Assembly (NCBI RefSeq): GCF_900106035.1
Contig: NZ_FNUC01000003.1
Span: forward strand, 2,907,501 to 2,971,500
Length of the DNA stretch: 64,000 nucleotides
Source: Jiangella alba
GTDB lineage: Bacteria; Actinomycetota; Actinomycetes; Jiangellales; Jiangellaceae
Direction: 5' to 3'
Shown: piece after piece, positions 32,640-41,945 of the stretch
Numbering within the stretch: the stretch's first letter is position 1
How the letters are laid out: each line of letters starts with the position of its first letter
Notes under the pieces: generated by a model
The model's database searches: none
What the model was told of the DNA's origin: nothing
Seen by the model: only the letters and a program-made list of their open reading frames with translations
Made by a program: the position numbers and the translations under genes

Positions 32640-33593
32640 TTGAGTATCGCCTGGTACATCCTGCGACGGCTCGGCGTCGGCCTGCTGCTGCTGGTCATCG
32701 CGTCGTTCTTCGTGTTCTGCCTGCTCTACATCAGTCCCGGCTCCCCCGAGCAGGTGCTGCTCGGGGGCCGGCCGTCGACCCCGGAGATCATCGGCACCAT
32801 CCGGGAGAAGTACAACCTCGACGACCCGTTCCTGGTGCAGTACGGCCAGTGGCTGCTGGACGCGTTCCGGCTGAACTTCGGCGAGTCGATCGTCACCGAC
32901 CAGTCGGTGACGACCGTCCTCGCCGACCGGGCCGGGCCGACGCTGGCGCTGGCGGTGGCCGGCCTGGTGCTGACGATCGTCGTCGCGGTGCCGGCCGGCA
33001 TGTACGCCGCGGCCAAGCGCAACACCAGCGGCGACCGGCTGGTCAGCATGCTCACGCTGCTGGGCAGCAGCGCGCCGACGTTCGCCGTCGGCGTCCTGCT
33101 GCTCTACGTGTTCGGCGTCTCGCTGGAGTGGTTCCCGGTGTTCGGCAACGGCACCGGGTTCACCGGCCACCTGCACCACCTGGTGCTGCCGGCCTTCGCG
33201 CTGGCGGTCACCCAGATCGCCTACGTGACCCGGCAGACCCGGGCCGCCGCGCTGCGCGTCTACGACCAGGACTACGTGACGTTCGCGCGGTCGCGCGGGC
33301 TGGGCCGGACGCTGATCTGGCGTCGGTACGCGCTGCTGAACAGCAGCCTGCCGATCGTGACGGCGACCGGCCTGCTGCTCGCCTACACCCTCGGCGGCGC
33401 CGTCCTGGTGGAGGTGACGTTCTCCCGGGAGGGTGTCGGCTCGCTCATGCTGCAGGCGGTGCAGAGCAAGGACATCCCGGTGGTGCAGGGGCTGGTGGCG
33501 TTCGCCGCCATCACCGTGACGCTGGTCAACCTCGGCGTCGACCTCGTCAACCTGGCCATCGACCCGCGGCTGCGCAAGGAGGTCACCGGATGA
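32640..33593 (+). CDS. ABC transporter permease (DppB-like)
   Basis: A 317-residue permease starting with TTG at 32640, two bases after the binding-protein stop. About six membrane segments, the DppB block REKYNLDDPFLVQYGQWLLD and an EAA loop (YVTFARSRGLGRTLIWRRYALLN). Confidence 0.91.
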   Translation: MSIAWYILRRLGVGLLLLVIASFFVFCLLYISPGSPEQVLLGGRPSTPEIIGTIREKYNLDDPFLVQYGQWLLDAFRLNFGESIVTDQSVTTVLADRAGPTLALAVAGLVLTIVVAVPAGMYAAAKRNTSGDRLVSMLTLLGSSAPTFAVGVLLLYVFGVSLEWFPVFGNGTGFTGHLHHLVLPAFALAVTQIAYVTRQTRAAALRVYDQDYVTFARSRGLGRTLIWRRYALLNSSLPIVTATGLLLAYTLGGAVLVEVTFSREGVGSLMLQAVQSKDIPVVQGLVAFAAITVTLVNLGVDLVNLAIDPRLRKEVTG

Positions 33594-34462
33594 GCGCCAT
33601 CGCCGGACAGGACGCCATCGGCAGCACCAGGACGGAACGCCGTCGCCGGCGGATGCCGGTCAGCGTGCTGCTGGCCGCGATCTTCGCCGTGCTGGTGGTC
33701 GGCCTGGCCGTCTTCGGGCCGCTGCTGGCGCCGCACGACCCGGCCGCGCAGTCGCTGCAGACCGGCGTCATCGGGCCGACGGCCGACCATCTGCTCGGCA
33801 CCGACCACCTCGGCCGCGACATTCTCTCCCGGGTGATGGCCGGCGCCCGCGACGCCGTCATCGGCCCGCTCATCATCGCGGTCTCCGCCACGGTGATCAG
33901 CCTCGTCTTCGGCATCATCGCCGGCTACCGCGGCGGCGTCGTCGAGGCGGTCGTGCTGCGCGTCGGCGACCTCATGTACGCGGTGCCGGCGATCCTCGTG
34001 TCGATCGTCGTGATCGGCGTGCTCGGCGGCGGCTACTACCTCGCCGTCGCGGTGCTGGTGCTGCTCTCCGTCCCGGCCGACACCCGCGTGGTGCGGGCCG
34101 CGGTGCTGTCCGAGCGGCACCTCCCCTACATCGAGGCCGGTCAGACGCTCGGGCTGTCGCGCTGGCGGATCATGACGGTGCACATCCTGCCCAACGTCAT
34201 GCCGACGGCGGTGGCGATCGCGCTGCTGGAGTTCGTCTACGGCCTGATCACGCTGTCGTCGCTGTCCTTCCTGGGCCTCGGCGCCGAGGCCGGCTCGCCG
34301 GAGTGGGGCCGCATGCTGGCCGACAACCGGACGCTGCTGGCGGAGAACCCGAACGCGGCGCTCGCGCCCGCTCTGCTGATCATGGCCACGGCGGCCGCGG
34401 TGATGCTGCTCGGCGACTGGATCTACGACCGCGTCAGCGAGGAGTCGACCAAACGTGACTGA
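33590..34462 (+). CDS. ABC transporter permease (DppC-like)
   Basis: A 290-residue permease with APHDPAAQSLQ, LLGTDHLGRDILSR and an EAA loop (YIEAGQTLGLSRWRIMTVHILPN). ATG overlaps the DppB stop by 4 bp; the frame extending upstream to 32849 is a shadow. Confidence 0.92.
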   Translation: MSAIAGQDAIGSTRTERRRRRMPVSVLLAAIFAVLVVGLAVFGPLLAPHDPAAQSLQTGVIGPTADHLLGTDHLGRDILSRVMAGARDAVIGPLIIAVSATVISLVFGIIAGYRGGVVEAVVLRVGDLMYAVPAILVSIVVIGVLGGGYYLAVAVLVLLSVPADTRVVRAAVLSERHLPYIEAGQTLGLSRWRIMTVHILPNVMPTAVAIALLEFVYGLITLSSLSFLGLGAEAGSPEWGRMLADNRTLLAENPNAALAPALLIMATAAAVMLLGDWIYDRVSEESTKRD

Positions 34463-36305
34463 CCCCACGACGACCGCGCCGGCCCCCGGCGACCAGCAGT
34501 CCGGACCGCCGCTGCTGGCCGTCCAGGACCTCGTCATCACCCGCTGGCCCGGCGGCCCGCCGCTGGTCACCGGCCTGGACCTGGAGCTGCGCCGGGGCGA
34601 GACCATCGCCCTGGTCGGCGAGTCGGGTGCGGGCAAGTCGCTGTCCGCCCGGGCCGCGATCAGGCTCGTCCCGACCGGCCTGCACGTCAGCGGCGAGGTG
34701 CGCTTCCAGGGCGAGGACCTCAACCGCATGGACGAGGAGGCGGTCCGGGCCGTCCGCGGCGGCGGGGTGGCGATGCTGCTGCAGGACCCGTTCACCATCC
34801 TCAATCCGCTGATCCGCACCCGCACCCACCTGATCGAGACGCTGCGCTCGTCCGGACGGCGCATCAGCGGCGCCGAGGCCGCCGACGAGGTGGCCCGGCG
34901 GCTGGCCGAGGTGGGCATCACCGACGCCTCGGTCGGCGACAAGTACCCGTTCGAGCTGTCCGGCGGCATGCGCCAGCGGGTCGCGCTGGCCTGCGCGCTG
35001 GCCAAGGACCCGGCGCTGCTGATCGCCGACGAGCCGACCACCGCGCTGGACGCCACCACGCAGCGCGACGTGCTGCGGCTGCTGCGCTCGGTGCAGCAGG
35101 CACGCGGCATGGGCGTGCTGATGATCACCCACGACCTGCGGGTGGCGTTCTCGATCAGCGACCGCGTCTACGTCATGTACGCCGGCGGCGTGGTGGAGCG
35201 GGCCCGGCCGGGCGACTTCCTGGCCGCCCCCGCCCACCCCTACACCGTCGGCCTGATCCGGGCCGAGCCGCCGACCGGCTACCGCCGCGACCAGCTCGAC
35301 GGCATCCCCGGCCAGGTGCCCGCGCCGGAGACCGTCATCCACCAGTGCGCGTTCGCCGACCGCTGCTCCTGGGCGACGCCGGAGTGCACGACCGCCCGGC
35401 CGCCGCTGCTCGCCGTCACCGACGAGCACGCGAGCGCGTGCCGGCGACGCGAGGAGATCGCCGGCGAGCTGCTGGCCGAGCTGCACGCCGCCTGGGAGCC
35501 GTCCGCCGTGCCGGAGCCCCCCGCCGGCGAGACCGTGCTGCGGGTCGCCGGCCTGCGCAAGAGCTACCAGCGCGACCGGTCGGCGTGGGCCGTCGACGGC
35601 ATCGACTTCACCCTCGGCAGCGGCCGCAACCTCGGCATCGTCGGCGAGTCCGGGTCCGGCAAGACGACGCTCGCGCGCTGCCTGCTGGGCCTCGAGGAGC
35701 CGACCGAGGGCACCATCGAGCTGCTCGGCACCGACGTCAGCCGGTACCAGTCGCTCGGCCGCGAGCAGCTGCGCCGGGTGCGCGGGCAGCTGCAGTGCGT
35801 CTTCCAGGACCCCTACTCCTCGCTCAACCGGTCGCACTCGGTCGGGTTCATCCTGCGCGAGGCCCTGAGCCGCCGCTCCCCCGAGGCCGGGCCGGCGCCG
35901 TCGGTCGAGGAGCTGCTGGAACGGGTCGGGCTGGCGGCGCGGTACGCGAGCCGCAAGCCGGTCGCGCTCTCCGGCGGCCAGCGGCAGCGGGTCGCCATCG
36001 CGCGCTCGCTGGCCATCGCACCGAAGGTGCTGCTCTGCGACGAACCCGTCGCGGCGCTCGACGTCTCCGTCCAAGGACAGGTGTTGCAGGTGTTGCGTGA
36101 GGTCAGCGAGTCGGGGACCCAGTTGTTGTTCATCACCCACGACCTCGCGGTCGTGCGGCAGATGACCGACGACCTGGTGGTGCTCGAACGCGGGAAGATC
36201 GTCGAGTCCGGCCGCACGGACGCCGTGCTGGACCAGCCGTCGCACCCGTACACGGCCCGCCTCGTCGGCGCCGTGCCGACCGGCGACGCGGAGTGGCTGT
36301 CGTGA
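34455..36305 (+). CDS. Fused dual ABC ATPase (DppD-DppF type)
   Basis: A 616-residue protein carrying both ATPase halves of a peptide-type importer. First domain: GESGAGKS (55-62), LSGGMRQR (about 171). Second: GESGSGKTT (about 395), LSGGQRQR (about 505). The OppD-type cysteine cluster CAFADRCSWATPEC lies at the end of the first half. GTG start at 34455 overlaps the DppC stop by 8 bp. The other Dpp system in this window uses two separate ATPase genes, so the two transporters are not recent duplicates. Confidence 0.93.
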   Translation: MTDPTTTAPAPGDQQSGPPLLAVQDLVITRWPGGPPLVTGLDLELRRGETIALVGESGAGKSLSARAAIRLVPTGLHVSGEVRFQGEDLNRMDEEAVRAVRGGGVAMLLQDPFTILNPLIRTRTHLIETLRSSGRRISGAEAADEVARRLAEVGITDASVGDKYPFELSGGMRQRVALACALAKDPALLIADEPTTALDATTQRDVLRLLRSVQQARGMGVLMITHDLRVAFSISDRVYVMYAGGVVERARPGDFLAAPAHPYTVGLIRAEPPTGYRRDQLDGIPGQVPAPETVIHQCAFADRCSWATPECTTARPPLLAVTDEHASACRRREEIAGELLAELHAAWEPSAVPEPPAGETVLRVAGLRKSYQRDRSAWAVDGIDFTLGSGRNLGIVGESGSGKTTLARCLLGLEEPTEGTIELLGTDVSRYQSLGREQLRRVRGQLQCVFQDPYSSLNRSHSVGFILREALSRRSPEAGPAPSVEELLERVGLAARYASRKPVALSGGQRQRVAIARSLAIAPKVLLCDEPVAALDVSVQGQVLQVLREVSESGTQLLFITHDLAVVRQMTDDLVVLERGKIVESGRTDAVLDQPSHPYTARLVGAVPTGDAEWLS

Positions 36306-37288
36306 CGGCCGTGCGGTGGGCCGTCCTCGGGACCGCCCAGATCGCGGCCGGCGAGTTCCTGCCCAGCCTGCTCGCCGAGGGCGGCGGCCGGGCCGAGCTG
36401 GTCGCCTCGCGCGACGAGCGGCGGGCCGCGGAGTTCGCCGCCCGCCACGGCGTCGCCCGGCACACCGGCGGCTACCAGCAGGCGGTCGACGACCCCGGCG
36501 TCGACGCGGTCTACGTCGCGCTGCCGAACGCCCTGCACGCCGAGTGGACGACGGCGGCGCTGCGGGCCGGCAAGGCGGTGCTGTGCGAGAAGCCGTTCGC
36601 CACCGACCTGCCGCAGGCCCGTGCCGTCGCCGCCGAGGCGCAGCGCGCCGCCGCGCCGGCCTGGGAGGCGTTCGCGTTCCTGTTCCACCCGCAGACCCGG
36701 CGGGTGCTCGAGCTCGTCCGGACCGGCGCCATCGGCACCGTCCGGGAGGTGCACGGGGCCTACCACTCGGAGCTGGACACCGCCGGAACCATCCGCGGCG
36801 ACGCCGCCCTCGGCGGCGGCGCGCTGTTCGACCTCGGCGTCTACCCCCTGCGGCTGACCCGGCTGCTGCTCGGCGACGAGTTCACCGTCGTCAGCGCGGA
36901 CCAGCGACTGGCGCCGTCGGGCGTCGACCTCGCCACCACGGCGGTCGTCGACTTCGCGACCGGCGCGCGGCTGCACTTCGAGACCAGCTACACGCAGGAG
37001 TACGCGCCGGCGGCCCGGATCGTCGGCGACCTCGGCGAGCTGCGCATCGCCGCTCCCTACGCCACCGGCCCCGAGGACACCCTCGAGCTCGACCTGGTCG
37101 GCGAGGGCACCCGGGTCGAGCACTGGGGCAGCGACCGGCCGCTGTTCACCGACCAGCTCGCCCACATCCACGCGGCGCTCTCCGGCACCGTCGCGGCCCG
37201 GCACCGGCTCGGCGAGGACGCCGCCGGAACGCTGGCGCTCGTCGACGCGATCCGGGCCGCCGCACCTGAGACGAAGGGACATCCATGA
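36302..37288 (+). CDS. Gfo/Idh/MocA-family oxidoreductase
   Basis: A 328-residue NAD(P)-dependent dehydrogenase. An N-terminal Rossmann domain (RWAVLGTAQIAAGEFLPSL) is followed by the family's EKP motif in AVLCEKPFATDL, then the alpha/beta sheet domain with GGGALFDLGVYPLRL. GTG at 36302 overlaps the ATPase stop (GTGA); GTG at 36293 is an alternative. Substrates in this family are mostly sugars, inositols or N-acetylamino sugars, consistent with the glycosidase that follows. Confidence 0.9.
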   Translation: MTAVRWAVLGTAQIAAGEFLPSLLAEGGGRAELVASRDERRAAEFAARHGVARHTGGYQQAVDDPGVDAVYVALPNALHAEWTTAALRAGKAVLCEKPFATDLPQARAVAAEAQRAAAPAWEAFAFLFHPQTRRVLELVRTGAIGTVREVHGAYHSELDTAGTIRGDAALGGGALFDLGVYPLRLTRLLLGDEFTVVSADQRLAPSGVDLATTAVVDFATGARLHFETSYTQEYAPAARIVGDLGELRIAAPYATGPEDTLELDLVGEGTRVEHWGSDRPLFTDQLAHIHAALSGTVAARHRLGEDAAGTLALVDAIRAAAPETKGHP

Positions 37289-38760
37289 CCGCTGCGAACA
37301 CCAGGCTCGACGAGGCGGAGATCCACCGGCTGGCGCTCGGCTGCATCCTGGCCAGCTGGACCGGGCCGGTGCCACCGGCCCGCATCGAGCACCTGCTCGC
37401 CGACGGGCTCGGCGGCGTCGTGCTGTTCGAGAACAACATCACCGGCGACGACGCGGCCACCCGCGCGCTGACCGACCGGCTGCGCACCGCGGCCGGCCGG
37501 CCGATCGTCATCGCCGCCGACGAGGAGGGCGGCGACGTCGTCCGCCTGCCCTGGACCGAGGGCTCCGGCCCCGGCCAGGCCGCGCTCGGCCACCTCGACG
37601 ACATCGAGACGACCGAGCAGGTGTACGCGAGCCTCGGCGAGCGGCTGGCCCGGTGCGGGCTGACCGCCGACCTCGGCCCGGTCGCCGACGTCAACACCAA
37701 CCCGGACAACCCGGTGGTCGGGCTGCGCTCGTTCGGCTCGGACAGCGCGCTGGTCGCGCGGCACGTCGAGGCCGCGGTCCGCGGGCTGCAGCGGGCCGGC
37801 GTCGCCGCGGTCGTGAAGCACTTCCCCGGGCACGGCAACACCGGCATGGACTCCCACCACGACCTGCCGGTGATCGACTCCGACCTCGACCACCTCGACC
37901 GGCACGAGCTGCCGCCGTTCCGCGCCGGGATCGAGGCCGGGACCCGCGCGGTGATGACGGGGCACCTGTTCGTGCCGTCCGTCGACCCGGACCGGTTCGC
38001 CACCATCAGCCCCGCGCTGGCCCGGACGCTGCTGCGCGAGCGGCTCGGGTTCACCGGCACCGTCGTCAGCGACGCCATGGAGATGGGCCCGCTGGCCGGC
38101 GGCCTCGGCATCGTCGAGGGGACGGTCCAGGCGCTGATCGCCGGCACCGACGCGATCGAGCTCGGCTTCGACGAGCACGTCGAGGTACTGGCGGCGCTGC
38201 CGGGCGCCGTCTACGCCGCCGTCGCCGACGGCCGGCTCGACCTCGAACGACTGCGCGACGCCGCCGCGCGCACCGCCGCGCTCGCCGTCGTCGTCCCGGA
38301 CGGGACCGGTGCGGGCGACCACCCGCTGGCCGCGTCGGCCGCCACACGCAGCCTCGAGCTGCACGGCGACGTCGCGACCGAGGGCAAGCTGCTGGTCGTC
38401 GAGTGCCACAGCCCGAACAGCATCCCGACCGGCGACCTCGACTGGTCGCTGGCCGAGCCGCTACGGGCGCGCGGAGCGGAGGTCACGCTGCTGCGGGTGA
38501 CCGACGACGCCACCGCCGCGGCCGCCGTCGACGAGCTGCGCACGTCGGGCCTGTTCGCCGTCGTCGTCACCCGGGACCCGCAGTGGTACCCGTGGCAGCG
38601 GGAGGTGCTGCGGGCCGCGGCCGCGCGCACCCGCGTCGTCACCGTCGACACCGGCTGGCCGAGCCCCGCCCATCCCCCGGCGTCGATCCGCACCCGCGGC
38701 ATCGGCCGCGGCCTGCTGGCGGCGGCTGCGGACCTGCTGGCCGGCAGCCCGGCCGCGTGA
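37285..38760 (+). CDS. Family 3 glycoside hydrolase, NagZ-like beta-N-acetylhexosaminidase
   Basis: A 491-residue cytoplasmic enzyme. The NagZ-type signature KHFPGHGNTGMDSH is at 178-191, carrying the His/Asp dyad used by N-acetylglucosaminidases of GH3, and the nucleophile is D263 in VVSDAMEM. The extra C-terminal half (about 330-491) resembles the second GH3 domain. No signal peptide, so it acts on imported material, releasing GlcNAc from chito-oligosaccharides or muropeptides. ATG overlaps the previous stop by 4 bp. It is the strongest clue to the operon's substrate. Confidence 0.9.
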   Translation: MTAANTRLDEAEIHRLALGCILASWTGPVPPARIEHLLADGLGGVVLFENNITGDDAATRALTDRLRTAAGRPIVIAADEEGGDVVRLPWTEGSGPGQAALGHLDDIETTEQVYASLGERLARCGLTADLGPVADVNTNPDNPVVGLRSFGSDSALVARHVEAAVRGLQRAGVAAVVKHFPGHGNTGMDSHHDLPVIDSDLDHLDRHELPPFRAGIEAGTRAVMTGHLFVPSVDPDRFATISPALARTLLRERLGFTGTVVSDAMEMGPLAGGLGIVEGTVQALIAGTDAIELGFDEHVEVLAALPGAVYAAVADGRLDLERLRDAAARTAALAVVVPDGTGAGDHPLAASAATRSLELHGDVATEGKLLVVECHSPNSIPTGDLDWSLAEPLRARGAEVTLLRVTDDATAAAAVDELRTSGLFAVVVTRDPQWYPWQREVLRAAAARTRVVTVDTGWPSPAHPPASIRTRGIGRGLLAAAADLLAGSPAA

Positions 38761-38766
38761 TCCGGC

Positions 38767-38800
38767 GGCGGGGCCGCGCCGGAGGCGGTGCGGCCCCGCC
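38767..38800. terminator. Terminator hairpin after the GH3 gene
   Basis: A perfect 11-bp stem, GGCGGGGCCGC (38767-38777) with GCGGCCCCGCC (38790-38800), and a 12-nt loop, just after the operon's last stop codon. Confidence 0.65.
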
Positions 38801-38833
38801 GATGCCGGCCGGCCGGGTCTAGGATGGCGCGGC

Positions 38834-39523
38834 GTGGGGCTGACCTTCACCGCTGTCGCCGGCGAACTCCCGCTGGTGCAGCGGGTGTGGTCGGCGAGCT
38901 GCCACGCCGCCACCGGGTTCGCCTCGGCGGTCAAGACCTCCTCGCTGATCTCGTTCGCGCGGCGCGGCGGCCAGGTGACCGTGCACGTGCACGGCCCCGA
39001 GACCGTGGGCACGTCGATGACGTGCGAGGAGGGTTCGGAGTACTTCGGCGTCGAGCTGCGGCTCGGCGCGTACCTGCCGCTGCACCCGCCCGCCGGCCTG
39101 ACCGATCATCGGGACGCGCTGTTGCCGGTCCTGTCCGGCCACCGGTTCCTGCTGGACAACCGCGAGTGGGAGCTGCCCACCGTGCAGAACGTCGACGTCT
39201 TCGTCAGCCGGCTGGTGCGTGCGGGGCTGCTGCTCTTCGACCCTCTCGTCGCCGACATCCGGCACGGGGAACGGCCCCGCGGAATGTCGGAGCGCGTAGC
39301 GCAGCTCCGGTTCCGCCGGGCCGTCGGCCTCTCGCACCGCAAGGTCGTCAGCATCGAGCAGGCCCGCCACGCCGCACAGCTCCTCATGGCGGGCAGGTCG
39401 ATCGCCGACGTCGTCACCGCCTGCGGCTACTACGACCATCCGCACCTCACCCGGGCGATGCGCCGGGCGACCGGCCACGCACCGAGCGAGTTGAGGTCCG
39501 GCATTCCGTTCCTGGCGTTGTGA
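38834..39523 (+). CDS. AraC-family regulator
   Basis: A 229-residue protein. The C-terminal part (about 165-225) is an AraC-type double helix-turn-helix with SIADVVTACGYYDHPHLTRAMRRATGHAPSE. The first half (residues 1-110) is a beta-rich ligand-binding region without an obvious cupin His cluster. GTG start at 38834. It may control the DHFR-like and hydrolase genes downstream. Confidence 0.85.
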   Translation: MGLTFTAVAGELPLVQRVWSASCHAATGFASAVKTSSLISFARRGGQVTVHVHGPETVGTSMTCEEGSEYFGVELRLGAYLPLHPPAGLTDHRDALLPVLSGHRFLLDNREWELPTVQNVDVFVSRLVRAGLLLFDPLVADIRHGERPRGMSERVAQLRFRRAVGLSHRKVVSIEQARHAAQLLMAGRSIADVVTACGYYDHPHLTRAMRRATGHAPSELRSGIPFLAL

Positions 39524-39579
39524 TCCCGGCTTCGGTTCGATACAAGACGGACCGATCGGCCGGATGATTCACTCCGGGG

Positions 39580-40122
39580 ATGCGGAAACTGATCGAATAC
39601 GATCACCTCTCGATCGACGGGCGGATGTCCGGCGACGCCTGGTGGGCCGGGCAGTCGGAGGTCGTCCCCAACGACCGTCACTTCGCCTACCAGCTCCAGT
39701 TGCTGTCCTCGGCAGTCGGCCTCGTGCTCGGCCGGGCGACCTACGAGGGCTTCGCCCAGGCCTGGCCGGCCCGCACCGGCGACGTCGCCGACACGATCAA
39801 CGCGCTGCCCAAGTACGTCGCCTCCACCACGCTCACCGAGACCACCTGGAACGCCGAGGTGCTGTCGGGCAACGCGGTCGACGCGGTCGCGCGGCTCAAG
39901 GAGGCCGGCGACGGCACCCTGGTGAAGTACGGCAACGGCCCGTTCAGCCGGGCGCTGGTCGAGGCCGGTCTGCTCGACGAGCTGCACCTGAGCATCTCCC
40001 CGTTCGTCGCCGGGTCCGGCGAGTCGCTGCTGGCCGGCCTGGGCACCACCGCCATGGAGCTGACGGGGGTCACCGAGCTCGGCAACGGCACGGTGGTGCT
40101 GGCCTACGCACCGGGCCGGTAG
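39580..40122 (+). CDS. RibD C-terminal/dihydrofolate-reductase-like protein
   Basis: A 180-residue protein starting RKLIEYDHLSIDGRM, the variant N-terminal motif of the RibD_C family, followed by LVLGRATYEGFAQAWP and VKYGNGPFSRALVEAGLLDELHLSISP. Distinct in sequence from the family member at 26908. Confidence 0.88.
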   Translation: MRKLIEYDHLSIDGRMSGDAWWAGQSEVVPNDRHFAYQLQLLSSAVGLVLGRATYEGFAQAWPARTGDVADTINALPKYVASTTLTETTWNAEVLSGNAVDAVARLKEAGDGTLVKYGNGPFSRALVEAGLLDELHLSISPFVAGSGESLLAGLGTTAMELTGVTELGNGTVVLAYAPGR

Positions 40123-40162
40123 CGACGTGGCCGATCATCGACGGATGGACGAAGGAAACGAC

Positions 40163-40930
40163 ATGACGCAGGCCGCACACGCCTCGGTGAACGGCATCGA
40201 CCTCTACTACGAGATCCTCGGCGCCGACAGGCCCGGTCCGCCGCTGGTCATGCTGCACGGCGGCATGCTCACGTTCCACCTGAGCTTCGACGCGTTGCTG
40301 CCGGCGCTGACCGCCGAGCGCAAGGTGATCGGGATCGAGCTGCAGGGGCACGGGCACACGGCCCTCGGCGACCGGCCGTTCTCCATCCGGCAGTGCGCCG
40401 AGGACGTGATCGCGCTGCTCGACCAGCTCGGCATCGACCAGGCCGACTTCCTCGGCTACAGCCTGGGCGGGCTGGTCTCCGCCGACGTCGCCGTCGTGGC
40501 ACCGGACCGGGTCGGCCGGCTCGTGGTGGCGGCCTCGCACTTCCGGGCGACGCGGTCCGAGGCCTACTACCCCGAGATCACCGAGCTCGACCTGGACTCG
40601 CCGCGGATGCCGACCGAGGAGGAGTCGGCGGCCATGGTCGGCGCCTACGAGGAGGCGGCGCCGTCCACCGAGGACTTCTTCCGGTCCGTGGGCCAGGTCC
40701 AGCCGGCGGTGCACGACTTCGAGGGGTGGACCGACGACGAACTGGCCCGGCTCACCATGCCGGTCCTGATCATCGTCGGCGACACCGACTTCGTCCGCCT
40801 CGAGCACGCCGTCGAGATGAAGCAGCTGGTGCCGGACGCGCAGCTGGCCATCCTGCCGGGGACGACGCACATGCGGGTCATTCGGCCCGACCTGGTGCTG
40901 CCGATGGTGACCGCGTTCCTGCGGCGGTGA
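40163..40930 (+). CDS. Alpha/beta hydrolase
   Basis: A 255-residue alpha/beta-hydrolase-fold enzyme. Oxyanion region HGGM follows strand 3; the nucleophile elbow is GYSLGG; the late Asp is in IIVGDTDFV and the catalytic His in PGTTHM. ATG at 40163, preceded by GAAGGA, is preferred to the in-frame ATG-like codon at 40127. Could be an esterase, lactonase or haloperoxidase-type hydrolase; the substrate is not predictable. Confidence 0.88.
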   Translation: MTQAAHASVNGIDLYYEILGADRPGPPLVMLHGGMLTFHLSFDALLPALTAERKVIGIELQGHGHTALGDRPFSIRQCAEDVIALLDQLGIDQADFLGYSLGGLVSADVAVVAPDRVGRLVVAASHFRATRSEAYYPEITELDLDSPRMPTEEESAAMVGAYEEAAPSTEDFFRSVGQVQPAVHDFEGWTDDELARLTMPVLIIVGDTDFVRLEHAVEMKQLVPDAQLAILPGTTHMRVIRPDLVLPMVTAFLRR

Positions 40931-40942
40931 CCGCCCGCGCCG

Positions 40943-41794
40943 TCAGGGCCGCAGCTGCGCCTGGCGGTAGTCGCGCGGCGACATGCCCTTGAGCTCGCGG
41001 AAGCGGCGGTTGAAGTTCGACAGGTTCACGTAGCCGCTGCTCGCCGCGATCTCGATGACCGGCGCGTTGGTGTTGGTCAGCAGCCGGCAGGCCGTCTCGA
41101 CCCGCAACTGGTTCAGGTACTCCGTCAGCGTCCGGCCCATCGCGCGCCGGAAGAACCGGCTGAACGACGTCGGCGCCATGTGCACCAGGCCGGCCACCTC
41201 GGTCAGCTCGACGTGCCGCGTGTGCACCTGCTCGAGGTGCCGGCACACCTTGTCGACCCGCTCGCGGACCGCGGGGTCGGGCGCGGAGATGTAGCCGGGG
41301 CCGGTGATCGGCACGCCGCCCGGCGCGACCGCGAGCAGGTGCAACGCCTCCAGCAGCCGGGCCGTCTGCAGCGCGGCCGGCTGGTCCATCAAGGTCGCCA
41401 GGATGTCGCGCACCGGCGGCGGCGCCGGGCTGTAGACGATGCCGTGGACGGACGCGTCCAGCAGCGTCGCGATCTGGTCGAACTGCGGCAGCGCGAAGAA
41501 GTCCGGGCCGAGGAAGTCCGCGGGGAACTGTGCGCAGGCGGCCTCGGCCGGATGGTCCGGGTCCTGCGCCGACGTGAAGGTGTGCGGCAGGTCCGGCCCC
41601 AGCACCAGCAGATCGCCCGTCCGCAACGGCTCGACGGTGGTACCCACATAGCGGGTGCCACGCCCCTGAGTGATCAACGCCAGCTCGTACGCCTGATGGT
41701 AGTGCCAGCTGAAGTCGAACGACTCTTCATGCAGGACAAAGGTGCTGAACGTGGTCCCATACGGGATTCCGGGACGTTCGTGACGCGGGTTCAC
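40943..41794 (-). CDS. AraC-family regulator with N-terminal cupin
   Basis: A 283-residue regulator: cupin-type sensor (about 15-95, with the metal-site-like WHYHQAYELALI and PDLPHTF) and AraC double helix-turn-helix at the C-terminus (LTEVAGLVHMAPTSFSRFFRRAMG, then EIAASSGYVNLSNFNRRFRE). GTG at 41794 is chosen because upstream codons in the frame reach into the intergenic region. Divergent from the PhyH dioxygenase gene by about 150 bp, so it probably activates that pair. Confidence 0.88.
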   Translation of the reverse strand: MNPRHERPGIPYGTTFSTFVLHEESFDFSWHYHQAYELALITQGRGTRYVGTTVEPLRTGDLLVLGPDLPHTFTSAQDPDHPAEAACAQFPADFLGPDFFALPQFDQIATLLDASVHGIVYSPAPPPVRDILATLMDQPAALQTARLLEALHLLAVAPGGVPITGPGYISAPDPAVRERVDKVCRHLEQVHTRHVELTEVAGLVHMAPTSFSRFFRRAMGRTLTEYLNQLRVETACRLLTNTNAPVIEIAASSGYVNLSNFNRRFRELKGMSPRDYRQAQLRP

Positions 41795-41945
41795 AGCCCG
41801 ACTGTAGCGCCGTCCAGCCGATCTTGACGGGGCAACTGAGTACTGGTTTTGGGCAAGCGGCAGGTGGCTGGGGTCAGCCCGCGACTGCGAGACTCTGAGG
41901 CACTTCCGGTCCGTGACCGACGTCACTCAGAGGAGTTGAGGGCCC

